From: Treponema sp.
GTDB taxonomy: Bacteria; Spirochaetota; Spirochaetia; Treponematales; Treponemataceae
Assembly (NCBI GenBank): GCA_017470605.1
Contig: JAFUYH010000040.1
Span: 1-49,672, forward strand
DNA: 49,672 bases
Direction: 5' to 3'
Positions within the stretch are counted from its first letter, which is position 1. Every line of letters starts with the position of its first letter. Below, in pieces: positions 1 to 7,304 of this stretch. The translations under genes were made by a program, and so were the position numbers. Under the pieces are notes generated by a model. That model made no database searches, was not told where the DNA came from, and saw only the letters and a list, made by a program, of their open reading frames with translations.

Positions 1-99
1 GCAATGCTCAGCGACAAAAAAGATTTTGATGTACAAAAGATGATTGGTCAATACAAACCAATGTCTCTCGCAGAAGAAGCTTTGACTGCCATGAATTAA
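1..99 (+). CDS. C-terminal end of an unrecognised protein (partial)
   Basis: An open frame enters from the window's left edge and ends at TAA 97-99, giving 32 residues that finish in LAEEALTAMN. The piece is too short to name. A terminator-like hairpin follows 10 bases later, so this is probably the last gene of its transcript. Confidence 0.45.
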   Translation, partial: AMLSDKKDFDVQKMIGQYKPMSLAEEALTAMN

Positions 100-108
100 G
101 AATTATAG

Positions 109-134
109 AAAGTCGACTTGTTCGTTGACTTTTT
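109..134 (+). terminator. Rho-independent terminator after the partial gene
   Basis: AAAGTCGAC (109-117), a six-base loop, then GTTGACTTT (124-132) form a 9-bp stem with one G-T wobble, followed by further T to 134. It separates the partial upstream gene from the operon starting at 147. Confidence 0.6.
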
Positions 135-146
135 ATGGGAGAAAAA

Positions 147-1238
147 ATGCATCCACTTACAAAATGGGTAATCGATAAGATTGAAAAAGAATATAAAGAT
201 GATGTGGCTCTTTTGATTGGAATAAAAGGTCATTCTACAGATGGTGACGAACACGGAGAAATTTTTGATTACTTTGTGCCGGCAACGGAACGAGGGAATG
301 AGCTTTCAGAAACCTTTATAATTGATGGAGTCGGGCACGATTTGTACCCACGCTCCTGGGAACGGCTTGAGAATTCCGTAAATCTGAATGATATGCCAAT
401 TGTCCTTGATAAGGCGACAATCCTTTATTCCCGAAACGAGGCAGATACAAAACGCTTTGAAGAATGCAAAAAGCGCCTGCACGAAAATCTTTGCAACGAC
501 ACCTTTGTTTATGGAAAGGCGCTTGAATGTATGGACAAGGCTTTGGAAATCTACCGTTCAATGATTTTTGAAGAAAAGCTTTACCGCGTCCGTTCGGAAG
601 CTGACTGCATTCACGAGTGGCTTTCAAGGGCTCTTGCCTATTTGAATCACACCTATACAGAAAGTGCCATTTACAGCGAAAGTCAGGCTTACGACAAAGA
701 TGAAAAAAGCCGGATTTATTCCTGCCCGGAAATGAAGAATGTGCCACAAGACTTTTTTACAAATGCTCAAAAGCTTCTGGAAAGTGATGATGTAGAAGTT
801 CTGCAGAAAACAGTTTTTGCTCTTCTAAAATCAACACGAAGCTTTATTCTGGAACACAAGCCTGAGGCATCACCGGCTGAGGATTCTGCCGACGGCTCTT
901 CAAAAAAAGATGAGTCAAAAGTTGATTATCAGGGACTTGCAGACTGGTATCAGGAGCTTAGTCTTACCTGGCGGCGGCTTCGCTATTTCTGCCAGAATAA
1001 CATGGTCGAAAAAGCCTACACAGACGCCTGCTATCTGCAGGAAGAATTTTTGTACATTGCTCAGGAATACAAAGTTCAGGAGTTTAATCTTCTTGATTCT
1101 TTTGACAAGAATAATCTTTCACTGCTGTCAGACAGGGCAAACCTGCTTGAAATCACAATTCAAAAAATTCTGGCAGAGCATGGTGTAAAGATTAATTCCT
1201 ACAGCTCTGTGGAAGATTTTTTTGCAAAGCGCAGCTGA
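147..1238 (+). CDS. Uncharacterised 363-aa protein, nucleotidyltransferase-like N-terminus
   Basis: I choose ATG 147 because GGGAG sits five bases upstream; an in-frame ATG at 135 has no ribosome site. Residues 20-60 read GIKGHSTDGDEHGEIFDYF, a small/polar stretch with spaced acidic residues reminiscent of the Pol-beta nucleotidyltransferase fold. The rest is helical, with a charged low-complexity linker near residues 245-262 (EASPAEDSADGSSKKDES). MNT-like domain plus helical bundle is my inference; I see no exact GSx10DxD motif. The CD3324-like regulator starts 13 bases after its stop, so the two are probably co-transcribed. No membrane segments or signal peptide. Confidence 0.6.
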   Translation: MHPLTKWVIDKIEKEYKDDVALLIGIKGHSTDGDEHGEIFDYFVPATERGNELSETFIIDGVGHDLYPRSWERLENSVNLNDMPIVLDKATILYSRNEADTKRFEECKKRLHENLCNDTFVYGKALECMDKALEIYRSMIFEEKLYRVRSEADCIHEWLSRALAYLNHTYTESAIYSESQAYDKDEKSRIYSCPEMKNVPQDFFTNAQKLLESDDVEVLQKTVFALLKSTRSFILEHKPEASPAEDSADGSSKKDESKVDYQGLADWYQELSLTWRRLRYFCQNNMVEKAYTDACYLQEEFLYIAQEYKVQEFNLLDSFDKNNLSLLSDRANLLEITIQKILAEHGVKINSYSSVEDFFAKRS

Positions 1239-1251
1239 AAGGGAGACTTCT

Positions 1252-1512
1252 GTGAAATATCGAAACGCAGCAGATATTTTTCCCGATGAATTGCTGGCGG
1301 AAATCCGTAAGTATTCCTCGGGAGAATTAATCTACATCCCGGAAGAGTCTCAAACAAAAAAAGGCTGGGGCGAAAAATCAGGCTCACGTGATTTCTACAT
1401 AAAAAGAAATGCAGAAATCCGCCGGAAACACAGCGAAGGAAAATCCATTGCCCAGCTTGCCGATGAGTTTTCTCTTTCAACAGACTCCATCAGACGTATT
1501 TTGTACAGCTGA
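1252..1512 (+). CDS. CD3324/Mor-like helix-turn-helix regulator
   Basis: The start is taken as GTG 1252: GGGAG lies just upstream and the product begins (M)KYRNAADIFPDELLAEI, as in this family; the frame stays open to 1222 but would overlap the previous gene. The 86-aa product has the family layout: an N-terminal helical segment (residues 1-30), GELIYIPEES, a basic FYIKRNAEIRRKHSEGKS stretch, then a C-terminal helix-turn-helix (QLADEFSLSTDSIRRIL, about residues 68-85). Such proteins are small DNA-binding proteins called CD3324 or Mor-like. Its target is unknown; it may control the neighbouring 363-aa gene and the GNAT gene 17 bases downstream. Confidence 0.7.
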   Translation: MKYRNAADIFPDELLAEIRKYSSGELIYIPEESQTKKGWGEKSGSRDFYIKRNAEIRRKHSEGKSIAQLADEFSLSTDSIRRILYS

Positions 1513-1529
1513 TTTTATGGAGAAAAAAA

Positions 1530-2456
1530 ATGAAAATAACGACAAAACAATTTAATATATTATCAGATATCAATTTAGTTTGGAATTTCCTTGTAGAAAC
1601 TTATGACAGGGAAAATGATAATGGACGGGCTGCACCATTTTTTGAATATGCGCTCACTTCTTCCTGGATGGATACTTCATATTCGTTTTTGGATAGACTT
1701 TGGTTTGACGGCGACAAAGTAGTTGCTTTTGTTTATTACGAAAATCCGGTCACCGACATTTATTTTAATATCCGCAAAGGCTATGAGTTTCTGGCAGACG
1801 AACTTGTTGATTATGCAATTTCAAATATGCCTCACTTTGGCGGTGAGCAGCAGTTTGTCTTATTCGGCGGTCAGCAATTCTTAAAAGATGCAGCGGCAAA
1901 ACGTGGCTTCAAACAGGTTTACGAATATGAAGACATGATTTTTGATTTTAAGAATGAACTGAATTACGAGCTGCCGGAAGGCTATCACTTTGTAGACCAA
2001 AAGGATATTGATATCGTAAAATGTTCAAAGCTCTGCTGGTATGGTTTTGGTCATGGCGAGCGCGGTGAATTTATCGGCTGGGATAAATATGATGATTCTT
2101 TGGAATGGACTCCTGCAAAATCGCATAAAAGCGGCTGGGCCTCATTTTTGTCGCCGTCTCCGCATTCCACTCCGCAATACAACATCATAATAGCCGATGT
2201 TGCCGACGAATATGTCTGCTTTTCCGGCATGTGGTGGGTTGCTCAAAATAAGCTTGCTTACATGGAGCCTCTTTGTACACACCCAGACCATCGCAAAAAA
2301 GGACTTGCCTCTGCCGCACTTTCACTGCATTATAAAAGAATGAAAGCTCTTGGTGCGACTCACATGACCGGAGGCGAAAACCCCTTCTATAAGAAAGTTG
2401 GCTATGGAAAAGGTTCGCACTGGACATTCTGGAAAAAAACTTGTTTTGATTTCTAA
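1530..2456 (+). CDS. Two-domain GNAT acetyltransferase
   Basis: A 308-aa protein with GGAG eight bases before the ATG. The C-terminal half (about residues 215-300) has the GNAT acetyl-CoA region: MEPLCTHPDHRKKGLASAAL is the motif A pattern (V/L-x-P-x-x-R-x-x-G-x-A/G), followed by ALGATHMTGGENPFYKKVGY, the usual FY-K-x-GF/Y end. The N-terminal ~140 residues are probably a second, degenerate GNAT fold, as in tandem GNAT proteins. Substrate unknown. It follows the CD3324-like gene by 17 bases and ends that operon; a small hairpin lies at 2548-2568. Confidence 0.8.
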   Translation: MKITTKQFNILSDINLVWNFLVETYDRENDNGRAAPFFEYALTSSWMDTSYSFLDRLWFDGDKVVAFVYYENPVTDIYFNIRKGYEFLADELVDYAISNMPHFGGEQQFVLFGGQQFLKDAAAKRGFKQVYEYEDMIFDFKNELNYELPEGYHFVDQKDIDIVKCSKLCWYGFGHGERGEFIGWDKYDDSLEWTPAKSHKSGWASFLSPSPHSTPQYNIIIADVADEYVCFSGMWWVAQNKLAYMEPLCTHPDHRKKGLASAALSLHYKRMKALGATHMTGGENPFYKKVGYGKGSHWTFWKKTCFDF

Positions 2457-2547
2457 AATCTTCTATACTAAACTTGTAAAGCCTGCTGCACAGAAAGTAA
2501 TTTCCAACGATTAATTCGCGTTTTTTAGTATGTGTAGTTATATAAAA

Positions 2548-2568
2548 TTGTCGGGACAAAACCGACAA
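2548..2568 (+). terminator. Small hairpin downstream of the GNAT gene
   Basis: TTGTCGG (2548-2554) and CCGACAA (2562-2568) form a perfect 7-bp stem with a 7-base loop. A T-run follows only about 8 bases later, so this is a weak terminator candidate. Confidence 0.35.
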
Positions 2569-2662
2569 TAGAGTGCATTTTTTATCTTTGATTTTTCTTT
2601 ACCATAATTCAGGCCTGGTGTTGGACTGGCGCTGAATAAACTGATTGCTCATGAGGTGTGGT

Positions 2663-3593
2663 ATGGAAAATGAAATTTCAATTTTACAAATCGAAAAGAA
2701 AATCTTTGTTATTCGCGGTGTTCAGGTAATGATTGACCGCGATATTGCGGAACTCTATGGGGTGGAAACTCGTCGCTTAAACGAACAGGTAAAGCGAAAT
2801 ATTGAACGGTTTCCTGAAGAGTTTATGTTTCAGTTAAATGAAGAAGAATTCGATAATTGGAAGTCGCAAATTGCGATATCCAATCCTGGTAATGATAATT
2901 TGATATCGCAAAATGCGACATCAAGTTTTTCAAAATCACAAATTGTGACCTTGAAAACAGAACAAAATCAAAACGTAAACTTGAAGTCACAATTTGTGAC
3001 TTCAAGTTGGGGTGGTACAAGAAAATTACCTTTTGCTTTCACAGAACAAGGCTGTGCAATGCTTTCATCAGTATTAAGAAGTGAGACTGCAGTACAGGTA
3101 AGCATTCAAATAATGAAAGCCTTCGTTTCCATGCGCCATTTTGTCCAGAGCAATTCTCAAATATTTGCAGAACTTAAATCAATTCGAGAACATCAGCTTG
3201 ATACAGACATTCACCTGAAAGAATCAGACAAACGAATAGACCAGCTGTTTACCCTCATGGACAAATACAACATAAACGACACCCAAGGCATTTTCTTTCA
3301 AGGACAAATCTTTGACGCCTATGCAAAGTTTGAAAGCTTTATCCAATCCGCACAAAAAGAAATCATTCTTATCGACAACTATGTTGATTTATCCGTTCTT
3401 CAGCGCCTTGCAAAAAAGAAAACAGGTGTGAATGTCCTCATCTATACAGATCCAAAAACTAAGCTTACTGCTCAAGATATCCAAACATTCAATGCTCAAT
3501 ATCCGACAATCACTCTAAATCATACAACAAAAATGCTTTGCGTTTGAAATACTGGACTCGTCTTTTATTCCTGATATTCTCAAAAATATATAG
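2663..3593 (+). pseudogene. ORF6N-domain DNA-binding protein with a C-terminal microdeletion/frameshift
   Basis: Start ATG 2663 with GAGGTG four bases upstream. The N-terminus (FVIRGVQVMIDRDIAELYGVE, residues ~11-31, then RLNEQVKRN and RFPEEFMFQL) is the ORF6N domain of phage and accessory anti-repressor-type proteins. A central segment (residues ~66-115) is encoded by four palindromes and leads into LPFAFTEQGCAMLSSVLRSE. The C-terminal domain (IFDAYAKFESFIQSAQKEI) normally continues through an HDRFLIID-type motif, as I recall from relatives. Here the frame ends at TGA 3547 right after TTKM, and in the -1 frame CFAFEILDSSFIPDILKNI runs to TAG 3593, matching the expected tail. So an internal segment and the frame were lost. 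A truncated 294-aa protein could still be made. Confidence 0.75.
2857..3005. repeat. Four in-frame ~25-27-bp palindromes inside the ORF6N gene
   Basis: Units lie at 2857-2883, 2900-2924, 2929-2955 and 2981-3005. Cores are TCGCAAATTGCGA, TCGCAAAATGCGA, TCACAAATTGTGA and TCACAATTTGTGA; flanks continue the symmetry. Unit 4 is a perfect 25-base palindrome apart from its centre base. The left and right arms change together (CGC/GCG versus CAC/GTG). Each unit encodes a (K/I)SQ(I/F/N)(A/V)(I/T)-type stretch. Confidence 0.85.
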
Positions 3594-3657
3594 TATGTTA
3601 TAATAGTCAGAAAGAACCAGAAGCAATCCCTAAAGATGTTTCACAAAGGATATTTAA

Positions 3658-3734
3658 ATGCCGACACTCGAGTTCAAAAAGTTCATAGATTTCCCAAGAG
3701 GTACAATGTACGACAAGTCAGGAGAAATTAAGCT
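3658..3734 (+). pseudogene. Possible N-terminal relic of another acetyltransferase
   Basis: From ATG 3658 the frame encodes EFKKFIDFPRGTMYDKSGE and then runs into the next gene. The string resembles N-termini of some small GNAT proteins but loses similarity after about 20 residues. It lies between a TATAAT at 3599-3604 and the intact GNAT at 3735. I regard it as a fused leftover; the support is weak. Confidence 0.25.
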
Positions 3735-4478
3735 ATGGAAAACAATAAGCAAGCCATCATTTTATTTGAAGAAATGGCCTCAAATGCTCATGTTGCATTG
3801 AACATAATGCAGTATGATGGCTGGATATTAAAATTTTCGGAGGGACATACAAATCGTGCTAACTCAGTCAGTATGATTTATCCATCGACAATTAATGTAA
3901 ACGAAAAAATTAAAAACTGCGAAAAAATCTATTCTGAGCAAAATCTGCCATGCGTATTTAAACTTACGGATGGTGATGAACAAATGATGAAGCTTCTTAT
4001 AGAACGTGGTTACAAGGAAGTTACACCCTCTGATGTAATGGTCCGGGAAATAGATGATATAACCATGCCGGAGGGAGATATTACCTTCTACAATAAACCT
4101 CTTGAGGAATGGCTTTCTGCATATTTTGAATATGAGGGATTTGGCCAGAAGAGTCAGGCAATATATAGACGCATGCTGGATAAGCTTTGCATCAAAACTG
4201 ATTATCTTGCAATAAGAGAACAGGGCAAGATTGTAGCGCTTGCCTCGTCTGCAATGGAGCGTGGTTATATGCTAATTCAAAATGTAGTAGTACACCCAAA
4301 TTATAGAAGAAAAGGATATGGAAAATTGCTTTGCAAAGCCCTGATGTCAAAAGGGAAAAGTGATGGCGCAAAAACAGCTTGGCTTCAGGTGGTTCAGACT
4401 AATGAAGGCGCCTATAAACTTTATGACGGCCTTGGCTTTAAGAAGGTGTATACATACAGATATCTAAAAAAGGAATAG
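3735..4478 (+). CDS. GNAT acetyltransferase
   Basis: A 247-aa protein; AGGAGA lies 10 bases before the ATG. Residues ~165-235 carry the GNAT core: IVALASSAMERGYMLIQNVV, then VHPNYRRKGYGKLLCKAL (motif A with the R-x-x-G-x-G/A acetyl-CoA loop), then AWLQVVQTNEGAYKLYDGLGF (motif B, ending L-Y-x-x-L-G-F). Residues 1-140 are likely a degenerate first GNAT domain. Substrate unknown. The gene ends in TAG, showing that TAG is an ordinary stop here. Confidence 0.82.
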   Translation: MENNKQAIILFEEMASNAHVALNIMQYDGWILKFSEGHTNRANSVSMIYPSTINVNEKIKNCEKIYSEQNLPCVFKLTDGDEQMMKLLIERGYKEVTPSDVMVREIDDITMPEGDITFYNKPLEEWLSAYFEYEGFGQKSQAIYRRMLDKLCIKTDYLAIREQGKIVALASSAMERGYMLIQNVVVHPNYRRKGYGKLLCKALMSKGKSDGAKTAWLQVVQTNEGAYKLYDGLGFKKVYTYRYLKKE

Positions 4479-4514
4479 GCTATACTTGACTTTAGTACGG
4501 AGGAAAAGAAAAAG

Positions 4515-4841
4515 ATGAAATACCAATACAAAGAAATGCCTGAATCTATGAAAGGAGCATACGGTAATCAGCACAGAGCCCGAAAGCGATGCGATTGGCA
4601 GAATGTATAGGCTTGCAAAAGAAAACAGAATAGAAACGCCCCTCGTTATCGGCTGGGATTTTCCAAATCTTTCTCAGGAGCAGATTAACGTTTTTAACAT
4701 GCACGGATATACGCCGGCACCTGCCCCCAGAAAGGCGTTCACTGGGAAAAATGCCACACTCTCTACTACATCAAAAAAGGTACAATAACCTTTGATGCGC
4801 TGGAGAGGGTGGAAGTGATGAATTTTATAAAACTTCCGTGA
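4515..4841 (+). pseudogene. Frameshifted GyrI-like / AraC effector-binding domain relic
   Basis: Three reading frames together give one product. KYQYKEMPESMKGAYG starts at ATG 4515. Next, ISTEPESDAIGRMYRLAKEN and TPLVIGWDFPNLSQEQINVF continue in a second frame until about 4715. Then CPQKGVHWEKCHTLYYIKKG and FDALERVEVMNFIKLP run in a third frame to TGA 4841. The IGWDFPxxSQEQ and KKGTITFDA strings recall the GyrI-like effector domain seen alone or at the C-terminus of AraC regulators. At least two frame-changing lesions are present, so no full product is expected. Confidence 0.6.
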
Positions 4842-4848
4842 TGACAAC

Positions 4849-5787
4849 TTACTCTGTCAAAAACTGCATAACAAGATTAACCATAAGCTCTTTCTCTTCA
4901 GGTTTAGACTCGGCAATCATGATGGTTAAGGCTACAAGGGTATTGTCTTCAATCTGCTTTAACCCGTTCTTGAAAAGCAATCCATTTTTGTTCAGAAAAT
5001 AAAGAAACATTGTTGCGGCAATTCTTTTGTTACCATCACTGAAGGAATGATTCTTTGTGATGAAATACAAAAGATTTGCGGCTTTTTCCTGCACCGTAGG
5101 ATAAACATCTTTCCCGTCAAAGGTTTGATAGACCGCGCTAATGCTGCCTTCAAAAGACTCGTCTTTTTCGTTTCCAAAAAGAGAACTTGCATCGCCGAAC
5201 TTCATTGAATCAATAACCTTTCTGGCTTCTTCATAAGTGAGACGATAAGTTGCAGAAGTTCCATCCGGCTTTTTTACACTAAGATGATCATAATCATCAA
5301 GCAAATCAAGTGCATAAGTATACTGCTCAATGACTGAAAGAATCTGATTTGTATCCAGCTGATTTTCTGTTCGACGGATTATCTGTAAAGTCTGGCGAAG
5401 TTCTTCGAGGCGGCGGTCATTTGCAGCGTAACCTTTGAGAATATATTGCTTGAGTACCGAGTTTGCCCATTTACGGAATTCTATACCACGCTTAGACTTT
5501 ACACGGTAGCCGACTGAAATTATGACGTCGAGGTTATAATACTCAATTTCACGTTCAACGCTCCTTTCACCTTCTGTTTGAACTGTCGCAAAATTTGCGA
5601 CAGTTGGAAGTCCAGACAATTCTTCTTCAATCGCATTCTTTACGTGCTTTCCAATTGTCTTTACATCACGATCAAAGAGAGAAGCCATCTATTGACGATT
5701 CAACCAAACCGTCTCATTTTCAAAAGGTACCGAAAGACTTACAGATTTGTCTGCGCTTTCAAATAGGATAATTTCTTTCTCTGCCAT
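4849..5787 (-). pseudogene. RhuM-Fic/Doc fusion interrupted by an in-frame amber codon
   Basis: The strong start is ATG at 5787 (GGAG eight bases upstream). It encodes 32 residues ending TVWLNRQ, then TAG (5691-5689), then MASLFDRDVKTIGKHVKN in the same frame. Intact RhuM proteins read straight through here (WL-x-x-x-Q-M-A-x-L-F), so the TAG probably replaces a glutamine codon. The rest is conserved: YYNLDVIISVGYRVKSKRG (RhuM core), then a C-terminal Fic/Doc domain with HSFSDGNKRIAATMF (the HxFxDGNKR type). Function in the family is thought to be phage- or toxin-related. ATG 5688 could allow internal initiation of a 279-aa product, but without a visible ribosome site. A 25-bp palindrome lies within (5581-5605). 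Confidence 0.75.
5581..5605. repeat. 25-bp in-frame palindrome in the RhuM gene
   Basis: AACTGTCGCAAA, one centre base, TTTGCGACAGTT: a perfect palindrome around the centre. The core TCGCAAA/TTTGCGA matches the palindromes in the ORF6N gene at 2857-3005. On the gene's strand it encodes TVANFATV, at the hinge before the RhuM core. Confidence 0.85.
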
Positions 5788-5942
5788 AAATGTCTCCTGC
5801 CAACACCAAAAATCTCCATTTAATTTTACCAGACAATGACGAGAAAAGCATTAAACTAGAAGTTTAAAAGTTCAGACAATAACTCTCTGTATTAAGTCAA
5901 TCCAAATATTTTTCAAAGCTATCTGTTTTTTTCATTTTCTAT

Positions 5943-6374
5943 CTATTCAGAAACCGGAACCTTTACAACAATTTTACGGACAGATGATTTTTCATTTACA
6001 CAAACACCCGGCATATGAACATCCTGTGGATAGAGAATCAAAAAATCTCCTACCTCCAAAACGTAATCAGTGCATTCATCATTGTGCTGGAAGAACATAA
6101 CATCTTTTGCTTCGTTATATTCATCTTTGATTTCCATCTTCTCAATTGGAGTTACGGCAATCAATTCTCTACCGCTTAAAATCAACTGAATGTCGATGAA
6201 CTTTTTGTGTGCCTCATATTTTGCTTCGCTGCGTGCTTTTGTTGTATATTCCTGCACACTAACATAAGCGCCGCCTTCAAGCTCATATTTCCCCACCGCA
6301 GCCCCGTCTGCCTTGTTCACGATAAAATCATAAGCCGACGGACACAATTCTTTAATCTTGTTTAAATCTTTCAT
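5943..6374 (-). CDS. YhcH/YjgK/YiaL family protein
   Basis: A 143-aa protein with GAGGTAAAT before the ATG. It carries the family's cupin-type signature: EAHKKFIDIQLILSGRE (~residues 54-70), a middle HNDECTDYVLEVGDFLILYP, and QDVHMPGV with a metal-binding-type histidine. The family includes E. coli YhcH, YjgK and YiaL and the former beta-galactosidase small subunit; members act on or bind sugars such as N-glycolyl/N-acetyl sugar derivatives. The substrate here cannot be inferred, as neighbours are unrelated GNAT genes. Length is typical (about 150). Confidence 0.85.
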   Translation of the reverse strand: MKDLNKIKELCPSAYDFIVNKADGAAVGKYELEGGAYVSVQEYTTKARSEAKYEAHKKFIDIQLILSGRELIAVTPIEKMEIKDEYNEAKDVMFFQHNDECTDYVLEVGDFLILYPQDVHMPGVCVNEKSSVRKIVVKVPVSE

Positions 6375-6392
6375 ATTTACCTCTTTTTTATA

Positions 6393-6477
6393 TTATAAGG
6401 GGAAAGCCTTCCCCTCGCTCCAACCGCTACGCGTTTTCCGCTACCCCTTCTAGCGGTGGATACCCCCGCAACGCCCC
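6393..6477. repeat. GC-rich intergenic repeat (copy 1)
   Basis: This stretch upstream of the YhcH gene has a GGGGAAAGCCTTCCCC palindrome, then CGCTACCCCTTCT and CCCGCAACGCC. The same order of motifs recurs at 26331-26476. It is probably a dispersed noncoding element. Confidence 0.45.
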
Positions 6478-7281
6478 CTATTCGCGAGCTTCACATTCCA
6501 CCCAGGCCGGTTCAAATCCGCTTGCGAGGGCAATTTTCCAGGAAGCCAGATTTGACAAACTGGTTCCATAATAAGGAAGAGCCCCTCGTCGGAATGCTTC
6601 ATTACGAAGAAGAGTTACCAGAGTAGTTCCAATTTTGTGACCACGGTATTCCGGCATAACGTCAATTCCAATCTGCCAGAGGGCCGGCGCTCCCGAACTT
6701 GAATTTGCAGCGGCATCAATTGAACAGCCTGCCATTCCCATTATTTTTGCTCCACCTTTTTTGTCATTCGCATTTTCATCAAGGGCAATCACCGCCAGCA
6801 CATCGGGGCGTTCTGGCTTAAACTTATCGCAGATTGCATTTGGAAAACGCTGGTCACCATAAAAGCTCATTATGTCTGCCTGTTCAAGCCATTTGATTTT
6901 TAAGTCTGTTTTGATTTCCACCTGCTCAGGCTTTGGCAAAAACATATGATGAGTCAGAGACATTTTGTATCCGTATTTTCTGAGTTCAGTTTCAAGTGCA
7001 AAAAAATTGTGCTGTTCAAAAAGCCAGAAGCCTCTCTTGTCCTTTACCCATTGAGTAAGCCAGGGATGCAGCTTTTCATTTGCAGAGATTACAGTATTTC
7101 CGCCGAAAGTCGCCATCTGTAAAAAGAATTCCTTATCAGAAAACTTTCTGCGATTCGGGTGCAGGTCCGGCAATGTGATGATATTTTCTTCTTTGTCAAA
7201 ATCTTCTGCCTTGCAATTAAACTCTAGACCCAGCTGATTTTTCCATATTTCATATATTTCATTTTTATTATAGTAGTTCAT
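6478..7281 (-). CDS. GNAT-type acetyltransferase
   Basis: A 267-aa protein starting MNYYNKNEIYEIWKNQ; an ATG 18 bases further upstream (7299) is also possible, and neither has a strong ribosome site. The C-terminal half has WQIGIDVMPEYRGHKIGTTL (motif A: V-x-P-x-Y-R-G-x-x-I/L-G) and YYGTSLSNLASWKIALASGF (motif B, with N-x-x-S-x-x-I/L-A-x-x-x-G-F). This end is typical of GNAT proteins that use N-x-x-S-x-x-x-A in place of the FY motif. It lies 23 bases downstream of the Fic gene on the same strand and may share its transcript. Substrate unknown. Confidence 0.75.
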   Translation of the reverse strand: MNYYNKNEIYEIWKNQLGLEFNCKAEDFDKEENIITLPDLHPNRRKFSDKEFFLQMATFGGNTVISANEKLHPWLTQWVKDKRGFWLFEQHNFFALETELRKYGYKMSLTHHMFLPKPEQVEIKTDLKIKWLEQADIMSFYGDQRFPNAICDKFKPERPDVLAVIALDENANDKKGGAKIMGMAGCSIDAAANSSSGAPALWQIGIDVMPEYRGHKIGTTLVTLLRNEAFRRGALPYYGTSLSNLASWKIALASGFEPAWVECEARE

Positions 7282-7304
7282 TCTTCTGCCATGCCACATT
7301 CATA

